From Streptomyces spinosus (GTDB lineage Bacteria > Actinomycetota > Actinomycetes > Streptomycetales > Streptomycetaceae), in NCBI RefSeq assembly GCF_020400655.1, contig NZ_JAINRC010000009.1, positions 1 to 64,000 on the forward strand: a stretch of DNA of 64,000 nt, in the 5' to 3' direction. The position numbers were made by a program, and so were the translations under genes. Shown piece by piece: positions 47,177 to 55,939 of this stretch (the first letter of the stretch is position 1; every line of letters starts with the position of its first letter). The notes below the pieces were generated by a model. It searched no databases and was not told where the DNA came from. It was given only the letters and a program-made list of their open reading frames with translations.

Positions 47177-48487
47177 GTGCCTGGCGACAGCGGGACCACC
47201 GTGATCACACCCGCGGCCACGGCCATCACGACACTTCCTTCGACGGTTACGGCCTACGGCACCAGCGTGCGGCCCGGCCTCGGTATCCGCACGGGGAACA
47301 CACCTGTGACAGGCACGGGAGAAGCCTCCCCGCGGGAGAAGGCCTCCTCGTTTCCCGAGACCGCCGCTGGGCACCCAGTGCCCATGGCGACGCGTCCGGT
47401 TCCGGTGCGAACCATCCTCGCCACCATCGGTCTCGTGCTCGCCACCTACGTCGTGATCGCGTTGGTGGTGCAGGCTCGCCGCGTCCTGATCTGGGCGGTC
47501 ATCGCGTTGTTCCTGGCCGTCTCCCTTCATCCCGCGGTCGAGGCGCTGCAACGACGGGTGCCGCGGTGCCGGCGGTCGGTGGCCACCTTGTTGGTCTTTC
47601 TGGCCACGGCCGCGGTCGTCGGCGCGGTGATCGCGCTGTTCGTCATCCCCCTGGCCGAGGAGGCCGGCCGGTTCGCCGGTCGTCTGCCCGCGATGATCAA
47701 CGACGCCCGGGCCGGCCGCGGGCCGGTCGGAGACCTGCTGGAGCGGACCCACGCCCTGCGGTTCGTCCAGCGCCATCAGGCACGGATCGGCGCGTTCGCC
47801 ACGGGGCTGGGTACGCCTGCCCTGCACTTCGTTCGCAGTGCCGCGACCACCGTGGCAGGGGCTCTCACCATCTTTGTCCTGGCCTACCTGATGGTGCTGG
47901 AGGGTCCCAAGGCCATAGACCGGTCCCTGTCGCTCGTGGACGAGGCGCCCGCGGCCCGCATACGCCGCGTCGGAGCCGCGTGCGCCCGCACGGTGAACGG
48001 TTACCTGACCGGAAACCTGCTGATCAGCGTCATCTGCGGGCTCCTGACCTACGTCGTGCTGCTGGTTTCCGGAGTGCCGTTCGCCGGCCTGCTGGCCCTC
48101 TTCGTCGCCGTGACCGACCTCATTCCCTTGGTGGGAGCCACCATAGGGGCCGTCGTCGCCTCTGCCGTGGCGTTCGTCCATTCCTTGCCGGCGGGCATTG
48201 GTGCCGTCGTCTTCTTCGTCGTCTATCAGCAGGCCGAGAACCACCTCCTGCAACCGGTCATCCTGTCTCGGACGGTCAGACTCAACCCCCTCACCGTGCT
48301 GTTGGCCATCCTGATCGCCACCGAAGTCGCCGGGATACTCGGCGCCCTGCTCGCGATTCCCGTCACCGGCATCATCCAGGTCGTCCTCGGTGACATCTGG
48401 GCTCACCGCGGCGGTCGGCGGCTGCAGCTGCCGATGCGGGCCGGCAACAGCCCTGGGAACGGCGACCGGTCCGACGCCGACGCATGA
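47177..48487 (+). CDS. AI-2E family (TqsA/PerM-like) membrane transporter
   Basis: The 436-aa protein has about eight transmembrane helices and the AI-2E-family core: LFLAVSLHPAVEALQRR near the start, then DEAPAARIRRVGAACARTVNGYLTGNLLISVICG and FVAVTDLIPLVGATIGAVVAS. Family members export small molecules or act as Na+-driven transporters; the substrate is unknown. The start is uncertain. GTG 47177 opens the frame, GTG 47201 and ATG 47384 are alternatives, and the first 60 residues look unconserved. The lipid-kinase gene is divergent. Confidence 0.88.
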   Translation: MPGDSGTTVITPAATAITTLPSTVTAYGTSVRPGLGIRTGNTPVTGTGEASPREKASSFPETAAGHPVPMATRPVPVRTILATIGLVLATYVVIALVVQARRVLIWAVIALFLAVSLHPAVEALQRRVPRCRRSVATLLVFLATAAVVGAVIALFVIPLAEEAGRFAGRLPAMINDARAGRGPVGDLLERTHALRFVQRHQARIGAFATGLGTPALHFVRSAATTVAGALTIFVLAYLMVLEGPKAIDRSLSLVDEAPAARIRRVGAACARTVNGYLTGNLLISVICGLLTYVVLLVSGVPFAGLLALFVAVTDLIPLVGATIGAVVASAVAFVHSLPAGIGAVVFFVVYQQAENHLLQPVILSRTVRLNPLTVLLAILIATEVAGILGALLAIPVTGIIQVVLGDIWAHRGGRRLQLPMRAGNSPGNGDRSDADA

Positions 48488-48707
48488 CCGCCGCGCGGGG
48501 TCCGGTCGTCATGAAGGCATTCGAGTCGCAGACTTGCCGATGCGGCGTGAAGACCGCCCTCGGCCCGCACGGAGCAGGCAGGGAGCCGCCTTCCAGGAGC
48601 CGGGAGGCTGCCCGCTGTCACCGTGCCGCCCGCCGACGCCGCCGTCTCGACGCGGCCGGGAGACCGTGTCCGTTCCAGGAGGCGCGGCGCTCGCTGCCGC
48701 CGCGCCG

Positions 48708-50885
48708 TCACCCACCCCGGTGCGCGGGCCGCGGTCCGTTACCTTCCGCAGCCACGGTCGCCCGCACCCGCTGGTCCTCGCGAGCAGAGCCGACGTCCCG
48801 TTCCAGGGGGGTGCGGCTCACGGCCGTCGAAAGGTCCTCCAAGGCCCGTTTCTCCAGCTCCGCCTCGCGCCGCACGACCGGACTCCCGGTGCCGACGGCT
48901 GTGCCCTCCCACGCGTGGAGCGCCTCCTTGACGCGCCCCCAGTCCGGGTTCCTGTGCTCGCGCACGGCGACTGCCGCCTTCTCGGTGTCCGTCTCCAGGG
49001 CCTCGGCGAACCGCTCCGCCTCGGGGACGAGACGGCTGCCGGCCCGCGGGACGTGGCTCTCCATGAGCATGGCTGCCCGGCCGAACCCCTTGAGGGCCTC
49101 CTGCGCCTCCTCCGCCTCGCGCCACGTCAGACCCCGGGGGCGGACCGGTTCCTGCCTTGCCCGGTCGTACGCCTCCTGCCAGGCTGCACGTGCCTCCCTG
49201 CTCTCCAGCAGCGCCCGGCGCATGTCGGCGTGATGCTCACGGGTCGGTTCGGCGTAGTCGCGGAGCACCGCGGCCGCGTAACGGCCGTTGGCGGCGAGCC
49301 AGTCCGCGAGCCGGCCCGGCAGCCGTGGTGCCTCCCACGCGGGGAACACCACGTACGCCAGCATCGCCAGGGCCCCGCCGAGCAGGGTGAGCACCACCCG
49401 CTCCGGGACCGTCTGCTCCCATGCCTGGCCGCCCATGCCGAGCAGGAAGACGACGTAAGCGGCGGTGAAGCACTGGGAGTAGGCGTAGCCGGTACGGTTC
49501 AGCGTGTACGACAGGCCCGCCGAGACCACCGCCAGCGCGCCGGACACATGGGCGTCCGGGCCCAGGGCCCGCACCACGCCGGTGGCGAGCGCGACCCCCG
49601 CCAGGGTCCCGGCGAGACGGGCCACCGCACGCGCGTACGTCCGGTGGAAGTCCGGCCGCATCACCATCACCGAGGCGATGGGCGCCCAGTAGCCGTGGCC
49701 GAGGGGCAGCCGGGCGGCGATCAGATAGCCGAGCGTGGCCACGGCCGCCAGGCGGACGGCGTGCCGGAACACGGGCGAGTCCCGGCGGAGCTCACGGCGG
49801 ACCGTCCGGACGACGACCGGGACCAGCCGGTGCATGGTCGGGCGCACCAGGAACTGGGCGCCGGCGAGGCCGGACGGCGCAGGCGCCGTCCCGCGCGCAC
49901 AGCCGCTCCCGGCGATCTCCAACGCCTCGCCGAGCAGTTCCACGAGCCGTTCGGCGGCTTGCCGCGCGGGGCCCTCCAGCACCTCGTGCTCCTCGTCGAC
50001 GCGCAGGACGTCCATGCTCTCGGGCCGCACCTCGGCGGGAGTGCCGCGCCGGATCGAACGCGCGGCCGCGTCCAGGACGTCGGCGGCGGCGTCGAGCAAC
50101 TCCCGCGCGCGGTCCCGCCCGGGTCCCTCCGCCGGGGCGCCGACGTCCGGGTCGGCGAGTGCGGCGACGACCGGCCGGATGCGCTCGGCGAGCCCCCGGG
50201 GGCCGTGCAGGACGGGGGGACGGGTGCGGGCCTGTGACGGCGTCACGGCAGCCGCGTCCCGTGCCGTCATCAGCGGCTCCGGGTCGAACGGGGCCGTCGG
50301 GTCGTGCCGCAGTCGGCGGGCGTAGTCCGCCACGGCGGCCAGGGCGTCGGCGAGCGCGTCACGATGCGCTCCCCAGCGCCGGATCGGGAACAGCAGGATC
50401 AGCACGGCCTGCGTCACGCCCCCGAGCGCGATGACCCCGGCGTGCTCCAGGGCTCGCCCGGCGCTCGTGGGCAAGGTGATGGTCACCAGCATGCTGCCCA
50501 CGGTCGTCGCCGCGACGATCCCGGCGGTCGATCCGACGGCCCACGCCGTTCCCGCGGCGAAGGCCCATACGGCCAGCAGCGGCAGGAACGTCACGAGTCG
50601 CCCGGCCGCCAGATAGCCCACGAAGGTACTGAGAGCCAGACCCGCGCCCGTGCCGAGCGCGACCACCTTGCGCGGACGCCAGCTGCGCTGGAAGGTGGCC
50701 CCACCCGCGGAGTAGGCGCCGAGGGCGGCGGACGCGGCATACGCGGGGGAGACCAGCCACAGCACCGGCCCGACGACGATCGCCACCCCGGCGGCCGCAC
50801 GCAGGGCGAGCAGTGGCTCCAGCCGCGTCTCCTCGATCCTGAGCCCGGATCGCACGACTTCCCCGAAGGCCCGCAGCCACGTCAC
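48708..50885 (-). CDS. FUSC-family membrane protein (aromatic acid exporter-like)
   Basis: The 725-aa protein has two FUSC-type membrane modules, each a bundle of about five helices: about 15-165 and about 385-540. Hydrophilic helical regions lie between and after them. The second-module motif GYWAPIASVMVMRPDFHRTYARAVARLAGTLAGVALAT is highly characteristic. The family includes exporters of aromatic acids and fusaric acid. The long charged C-terminal part (about 545-725) is predicted helical and cytoplasmic. GTG 50885 was chosen although the ribosome-binding site is poor. Confidence 0.9.
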   Translation of the reverse strand: MTWLRAFGEVVRSGLRIEETRLEPLLALRAAAGVAIVVGPVLWLVSPAYAASAALGAYSAGGATFQRSWRPRKVVALGTGAGLALSTFVGYLAAGRLVTFLPLLAVWAFAAGTAWAVGSTAGIVAATTVGSMLVTITLPTSAGRALEHAGVIALGGVTQAVLILLFPIRRWGAHRDALADALAAVADYARRLRHDPTAPFDPEPLMTARDAAAVTPSQARTRPPVLHGPRGLAERIRPVVAALADPDVGAPAEGPGRDRARELLDAAADVLDAAARSIRRGTPAEVRPESMDVLRVDEEHEVLEGPARQAAERLVELLGEALEIAGSGCARGTAPAPSGLAGAQFLVRPTMHRLVPVVVRTVRRELRRDSPVFRHAVRLAAVATLGYLIAARLPLGHGYWAPIASVMVMRPDFHRTYARAVARLAGTLAGVALATGVVRALGPDAHVSGALAVVSAGLSYTLNRTGYAYSQCFTAAYVVFLLGMGGQAWEQTVPERVVLTLLGGALAMLAYVVFPAWEAPRLPGRLADWLAANGRYAAAVLRDYAEPTREHHADMRRALLESREARAAWQEAYDRARQEPVRPRGLTWREAEEAQEALKGFGRAAMLMESHVPRAGSRLVPEAERFAEALETDTEKAAVAVREHRNPDWGRVKEALHAWEGTAVGTGSPVVRREAELEKRALEDLSTAVSRTPLERDVGSAREDQRVRATVAAEGNGPRPAHRGG

Positions 50886-51446
50886 GGGTGTCCGCCTGGC
50901 CGGAACGCCCTGCCGGGTCGCGTCGGCCTGGTCGAGGTGCGGCAGCCGTCGCGCAAGGAAGCCTCCCGCACGGCCCGCCGGCCGGCCGCGGCCGAAGCCG
51001 CTGGAGGTGGTGCTGCCACCGCGGACACTGCCGGGTGTCCGCCGTCCGTCCCCCAGGCCGGAGCGCGGGCGATCGTAGTCGGTTCGGGTCCGGCCGGAAC
51101 GCGGCGACTGCCCCCGTCCCCGCTCCGGAGGACGGGCAGATCGCCACCCCCGGTCCGGGGGAGCGGACACGGCGGCCCCGGGTCAGAGCGCGCGAAGAGC
51201 CTGACTCCCGCAGGCGCCGCGACGGTGGCCGTGGCTCCGGCACGCCTCCGCCGGCCGCTCACCCGGAACAGGTGGAACGGCCGCTCTGCCGCCGGCCCCG
51301 CCAGGCGGAGCTCCGGCGCTCCGGCGGCGTGCCGTGCGGGTCCCCGTCGACCCCCGAGGCGAAACAACCACGCACCGGACGATCAGCGCGATCTTTGGAC
51401 CCCGACGACCACCAACCGGCGGCACGTCTCCGACCGAGGCCACCCG
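50886..51446. other. Gap without a gene, 3' flank of paralogue 2
   Basis: This 561-bp stretch has no protein-like frame that I can support. Its right part (from about 51329) is the non-coding part of the direct repeat that matches bases 1-108. Open frames on both strands are Arg/Pro/Gly rich and overlap the shadow frames of neighbours. Confidence 0.6.
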
Positions 51447-52675
51447 CTAGCCGTATCGACCTGGAGCGTTGTCGACGCGGTCGCCCAGCAGCGCGCTGCG
51501 ACGCTCCTGTTCACGCTTGGAGTAGGCGGCCGCCCGGATCGCCTCGTCGCTCTCCAGACCGGATCCCAGCGCGCCGCCCACCGTGGCGACCGAAGCGACG
51601 AACCAGGACAGCGTCCAGTACTGCGTGGCGTGCAGCGGCGCCCGCGTCGCGGAAGCGAACATCCGGTCGTCGAGGACGAACAACGCACACACCAGGTTGA
51701 CGACCACCAAACCCGCGTAGCAGACGACCACCCCGATCCCCACGGTCACGACCGTCGAGGCGTTGTAGAGGGCCGCCCTCTTCCCCGCCTCCGGCGACAC
51801 CTCGTCCGTTCGATGCCACAGGTTCGCGTCCACGATCAGCCAGCCGGTCATGAGCGCGACGGAGCCGGCCATGGCGATCACCAGGTGGGGCGTGCTCAGG
51901 GAGGTGGCCAGGCTCCAGACGGTGGAGTCCACGGTGGCGACCGCTCCCGTGACGAGTGCGGCTGCCAGGGCCTTCGACAGGCCCGGCACCAGCCGCCAGG
52001 GCCGGTTGGCGCGGACCATACCGCCGAGCACCCTCAGGTAGCCGCGCGGCCCACTGGCGACGTACCGCAGATCGGCGATCTCCCCCTCACCGGTCCGCCC
52101 CGGACGGAGGGGCGCGGGACGACCGGTGCCGGGCCCCCGCGGCGACTGACTTCCCAAAGGCCGCTCAGGCCCGGTGGACCGCGGGCCCGCCAGACTGAGC
52201 ACGGCTTCCTCCACGGCCTGCCGGGCCCGGGTGTGCAGCCGGAAGGCCCCCAGCGTGGGAAGGGAAAGCAGCGCCAAGCCGTGTGCGTGACTCAGCCCCG
52301 CGACGAGCCTGCGCCCGTGCGCGTGCAGCGGAAGGTCGGTGAGGGCCACGACGATGTCCCAACGTTCCCCGCTCCCGCGGTCCATGATCCGGCGCGTCAA
52401 CGTGGACAGGTCCTCGGTCCCCGCGGTGAAGGGCTCACTCACCACCTCGACGTCGAACCGTCGCCCCTGGCCCGACCTGTCGGCGAGCCGATCAGGAAGC
52501 ACCCGGGCCAGGCGCTGCGCGATCTCCGTCGGCGTATAGGGATCCGCCAGAAGGGCCACGACCGTAACGTGCTGAGACGTCACCCGCATGACTCCTTGTC
52601 GTCGGCTGCCCCCGCGATCGCACCTGGTCACAGGATGCCCCCGAGGTAACGCCGACGCGGCTGGACACGCTGGCC
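51329..52675. repeat. Direct repeat copy 2, partner at 1-1325
   Basis: This is the second copy of the segmental repeat, in the same orientation as copy 1 and about 51.3 kb away. It includes the paralogue gene, its downstream gtgcgggtccccgtc block and its upstream cacaggatgcccccg block. Recombination between the copies would excise or duplicate everything between them. Confidence 0.8.
51447..52589 (-). CDS. Membrane protein with N-terminal Rossmann-like domain, paralogue 2
   Basis: The 380-aa protein is the clear paralogue of the protein at 109-1239. It has the same N-terminal beta/alpha domain (VTVVALLADPYTPTEIAQ), linker, EIADLRYV segment, four membrane helices and identical SGLESDEAIRAAA near the end. 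The linker (about 140-165) differs most and is Pro/Gly/Arg rich in this copy. Start ATG 52589 is aligned with copy 1. It is a single gene next to a UvrA-like ATPase. Function unknown. Confidence 0.78.
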   Translation of the reverse strand: MRVTSQHVTVVALLADPYTPTEIAQRLARVLPDRLADRSGQGRRFDVEVVSEPFTAGTEDLSTLTRRIMDRGSGERWDIVVALTDLPLHAHGRRLVAGLSHAHGLALLSLPTLGAFRLHTRARQAVEEAVLSLAGPRSTGPERPLGSQSPRGPGTGRPAPLRPGRTGEGEIADLRYVASGPRGYLRVLGGMVRANRPWRLVPGLSKALAAALVTGAVATVDSTVWSLATSLSTPHLVIAMAGSVALMTGWLIVDANLWHRTDEVSPEAGKRAALYNASTVVTVGIGVVVCYAGLVVVNLVCALFVLDDRMFASATRAPLHATQYWTLSWFVASVATVGGALGSGLESDEAIRAAAYSKREQERRSALLGDRVDNAPGRYG

Positions 52676-52824
52676 CCTGCCGGCAGGCGCAGGCGGTACG
52701 GCCGGATCTCCTCGCGCTCGCCCGGTCGGCACGTCCACGGTGCGGCACTCCCCACTCCCTGTAGGCGGGGCCCGGTGACGGCGCCTGTCGCGCGGTTCGC
52801 GGCACGATCAGGTAATCAGGAACG

Positions 52825-55293
52825 GTGAACAAGGACGCGGCCGACTCCTTCGTGCGGGTACGGGGCGCCGGTGAGAACAACCTGCGGAACATCGATGTCG
52901 ACGTCCCCCGGGACGCGATGGTCGCCTTCACCGGCGTGTCCGGCTCGGGCAAGTCCTCGCTCGCGTTCGGCACGCTCTACGCGGAGGCCCAGCGGCGCTA
53001 CTTCGAGTCCGTGGCACCGTACGCCCGCAGGCTGTTGCACCAGGTCGGCGCACCGCACGTGCAGGAGATCACCGGACTGCCGCCGGCCGTGGCCCTGCAG
53101 CAGCGACGCGGGTCGCCCAGCTCGCGCTCGACGGTCGGCACCCTCACCACCCTGTCCAATCTGCTGCGCATGCTGTACTCCCGCGCCGGCACCTACCCGC
53201 CCGGCGCCGCACGGCTGGCAGCCGAGTCGTTCTCCCCCAACACCGCGGCCGGCGCCTGCCCGGAGTGCCACGGACTGGGCATCGTGCACGACGTCGCCGA
53301 GGACCTGCTCGTCCCGGACCCCTCGCTGAGCATCCGCGAGGGGGCCATCGCCGCCTGGCCGGGCGCCTGGCAGGGCGCCAACCTGCGCAGTGTCGTGAGC
53401 GGTCTGGGGATCGACATCGACCGTCCGTGGCGCAGGCTCAGGAAGAAGGACCGGGACTGGCTGCTGTACACGGACGAGCAGCCCTCCGTGTACGTCGAGC
53501 CGGAGGAGGGCCGCGTCGACTACGGCTACCAGGGCAGGTTCTGGAGCGCCCGCAAGCACGTCATGCACGTCCTCGCCGACTCCAAGAGCGAGAAGATGCG
53601 CGAACGGGCGCTCCGGTTCGTCAGGAGTGTGCCCTGCCCCGCCTGCCACGGCAGCGGACTGCGGCCCGAGGCACTCGCCGTGACCTTCGCCGGGCGTTCC
53701 ATCGCCGAGATCAACGCGATGCCGCTCACCGAGGTCGTGGCGCTGCTGCGGCCTGTGGCGGAGCGGTCCGAGGCCGACGCCACCACGTCGACCGCCCGAT
53801 CCGGGGAGACGACCGAGGTCGCGGTCCGGATCTGCGGCGATCTGGTCGCGCGGATCGACGTACTCCTCGGCCTCGGCCTCGGATATCTCGGCCTCGGACG
53901 CCGCTCGACGACCCTGTCGCCCGGCGAGGCGCAGCGCCTGCGGATCGCCACCCAGCTGCGCTCGGGGCTGTTCGGCGTCGTCTACGTCCTCGACGAACCC
54001 TCCGCGGGCCTGCACCCGGCTGACGCGGAACCGCTGCTGGACGTGCTGGACCGCCTCAAGGCGGCGGGCAACTCGCTGTTCGTCGTGGAGCACGACATGG
54101 ACGTCGTACGGCGTTCGGACTGGGTGGTCGACATCGGCCCCGGTGCGGGCGAGGGCGGCGGACGCGTGCTGTACAGCGGCCCGGTCGCCGGGCTCGAGCA
54201 AGTGGGGGAGTCGGCCACGAGCCGTTACCTCTTCGGGCGCGCCCGGCGCCTCGATCACCACCCGCGCACCCCGCACGGCTGGCTGCACCTGCGCGGCGTC
54301 TCCCGCCACAATCTGCGCGACGTGTCCGTCGACGTACCGCTCTGCGTACTGACGGCGGTGACGGGTGTCTCCGGTTCCGGGAAGTCGACGCTGGTGACGC
54401 AGGTGCTCGCGGAGGTCGTCCGCGGCCACCTCGGACTCGTGCCCGAGGAGTCCGACGAGGCGCAGCTGGAGGTCGACGTCCAGGACGCCTCGGGCGTCGA
54501 GTCGTTCGACCGGCTGGTCCGGGTCGACCAACGGCCCATCGGCCGGACGCCTCGGTCCAACCTGGCCACGTACACCGGGATGTTCGACGCGGTGCGCAAA
54601 CTGTACGCGGCGACGGACGAGGCCAGGGCGCGCGGCTACTCGGCCGGGCGGTTCTCCTTCAACGTGCCCGAAGGGCGGTGCGAGACCTGCCAGGGCGAAG
54701 GATTCGTGGCGGTGGAACTGCTGTTCCTGCCCGGCACCTACGCGCCGTGCCCGACCTGCGAAGGCGCCCGGTACAACGCCGAAACGCTGGAAGTCACCTA
54801 TCGCGGCAAGAACATCGCGGACGTACTGGCGCTGTCCGTCGACGCCGCCGCCGAGTTCCTGTCCGCCGTCCCGGCCGCCTCCCGCAGTCTGGAGACGCTG
54901 CGCGACGTGGGGCTGGGGTACCTGCGGCTGGGCCAGCCCGCGACGGAACTCAGCGGCGGTGAGGCACAACGCATCAAACTGGCCACCGAACTGCAGCGAG
55001 CCCGCCGCGGGCACGCGCTCTACCTGCTCGACGAGCCGACGGCGGGGCTGCACCCCTCGGACATCGCGCTGCTGCTGCGACAGCTGCACCGGCTCGTCGA
55101 CGCCGGCAACACGGTCGTCCTCGTCGAGCACGACCTGGACACGATCGCCACCGCCGACTGGGTCATCGACCTCGGTCCGGGCGGCGGCGACGCGGGCGGG
55201 CGGGTCGTCGCGGCGGGCTCACCGGCCAAGGTGGCGAGGGCCCGCCGCAGCGCCACCGCACCCTATCTCGCGGCCCGGCTCGCACGATCCTGA
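52825..55293 (+). CDS. UvrA-like excinuclease ABC ATPase (short, UvrA2-type)
   Basis: The 822-aa protein has both UvrA ATPase halves. Walker A motifs are GVSGSGKSSLA (about 38) and GVSGSGKSTLV (about 512). Zinc modules are CPECHGLG/CPACHGSG and CETCQGEG/CPTCEGARY. Signatures are LSPGEAQRLR and LSGGEAQRIK, and Walker B segments are VLDEPSAGLHP and LLDEPTAGLHP. The first signature has Pro instead of Gly. Housekeeping UvrA is about 950-1000 residues, so the insertion that binds UvrB is missing or short. Such UvrA2 proteins are linked to drug or DNA-binding-antibiotic resistance. The start is GTG 52825. Confidence 0.93.
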   Translation: MNKDAADSFVRVRGAGENNLRNIDVDVPRDAMVAFTGVSGSGKSSLAFGTLYAEAQRRYFESVAPYARRLLHQVGAPHVQEITGLPPAVALQQRRGSPSSRSTVGTLTTLSNLLRMLYSRAGTYPPGAARLAAESFSPNTAAGACPECHGLGIVHDVAEDLLVPDPSLSIREGAIAAWPGAWQGANLRSVVSGLGIDIDRPWRRLRKKDRDWLLYTDEQPSVYVEPEEGRVDYGYQGRFWSARKHVMHVLADSKSEKMRERALRFVRSVPCPACHGSGLRPEALAVTFAGRSIAEINAMPLTEVVALLRPVAERSEADATTSTARSGETTEVAVRICGDLVARIDVLLGLGLGYLGLGRRSTTLSPGEAQRLRIATQLRSGLFGVVYVLDEPSAGLHPADAEPLLDVLDRLKAAGNSLFVVEHDMDVVRRSDWVVDIGPGAGEGGGRVLYSGPVAGLEQVGESATSRYLFGRARRLDHHPRTPHGWLHLRGVSRHNLRDVSVDVPLCVLTAVTGVSGSGKSTLVTQVLAEVVRGHLGLVPEESDEAQLEVDVQDASGVESFDRLVRVDQRPIGRTPRSNLATYTGMFDAVRKLYAATDEARARGYSAGRFSFNVPEGRCETCQGEGFVAVELLFLPGTYAPCPTCEGARYNAETLEVTYRGKNIADVLALSVDAAAEFLSAVPAASRSLETLRDVGLGYLRLGQPATELSGGEAQRIKLATELQRARRGHALYLLDEPTAGLHPSDIALLLRQLHRLVDAGNTVVLVEHDLDTIATADWVIDLGPGGGDAGGRVVAAGSPAKVARARRSATAPYLAARLARS

Positions 55294-55560
55294 CGCCGCG
55301 ATCGCGCATCCCCGAGCGTGGACAGTCCGCCCCCGCCCGGCACCGACCCGGTGTTCGCCGCCTACCTGAAGGCCAGGGGCGAGACGGACGCCGACACGGT
55401 GTTCCGCGAGCCGGGGACGTCGCCGCGCCGAGCGGTACACCCTTCGGGCGCCCGATCGGCCATGCCCTCGGGTGCGTCGGGGCGACGTCGCGGAAGGGAC
55501 ACGTCGAGGAGGCCCGGGACAAGGTGGGAGGATGGACGTGAGCGACGAAGGAGGCCCGTC

Positions 55561-55722
55561 ATGAAATCCGGAGCCCCTGATTACGACGCCTGGTACTCGC
55601 GTACACCCTCGCAGGCCGAGGGCGAGCGCGACGAGACGGGCGAGCGGACCGCGACGGAACAGCACCCGGACGTCCCCCGGAGCGAACCGTCCCAGGCCGA
55701 GGGCGAACGGGACGACGCCTAG
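55561..55722 (+). CDS. Small hydrophilic protein with repeated PSQAEGERD motif
   Basis: This 53-aa product has an excellent AAGGAGG ribosome-binding site seven bases before ATG 55561. It is very acidic and polar with no hydrophobic segment. The nine-residue word PSQAEGERD occurs twice, at about residues 16-24 and 43-51. I do not recognise a family. A GTG-started frame in phase begins at 55318 (GTDPVFAAYLKARGETDAD); it lacks a ribosome-binding site but looks gene-like. The two could be one longer gene with a spurious internal start, or a decayed upstream gene. I prefer the short form. Confidence 0.55.
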   Translation: MKSGAPDYDAWYSRTPSQAEGERDETGERTATEQHPDVPRSEPSQAEGERDDA

Positions 55723-55843
55723 CGCCATGTGAGGTCGACCTTGACGGGCTTGATCCGTCCGGCGAGGTCGCGGGCGACCCGTCCGAGGGCGCGGGGCCGA
55801 CCATGCGGCGGGGGCCGCCCCACGGGCACGAGAGAAGGGATCC

Positions 55844-55869
55844 ACACAACTCGGGTACACAACTCGGGT
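55844..55869. repeat. Two 13-bp direct repeats upstream of the PucR gene
   Basis: ACACAACTCGGGT is repeated exactly and without spacing, 71 bp before the ATG at 55940. Each copy ends in GGGT followed by A, so GGGTAC/GGGTAG words appear twice; these resemble Streptomyces stress-sigma -10 elements. It may be an operator or a duplicated promoter. Confidence 0.6.
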
Positions 55870-55939
55870 AGCCGGCCCGTGAGCGGGTACGCGACATGGC
55901 GCTCGGTTATCGAAGGCTTTCGAGGGACGGAGTGGTCCC

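Noticed and set aside
50304-52649. 781-residue plus-strand frame across the FUSC gene, the gap and paralogue 2
   Set aside because: Runs through two minus-strand genes and is Arg/Gly/Gln rich with no domain.
51329-52675. Insertion sequence as the cause of the 1.3-kb direct repeats
   Set aside because: No transposase, terminal inverted repeat or target duplication is visible at either copy; the gene inside encodes a membrane protein.
52816-55131. 771-residue minus-strand frame opposite the UvrA-like gene
   Set aside because: Antisense shadow; the plus strand has both ABC ATPase halves.
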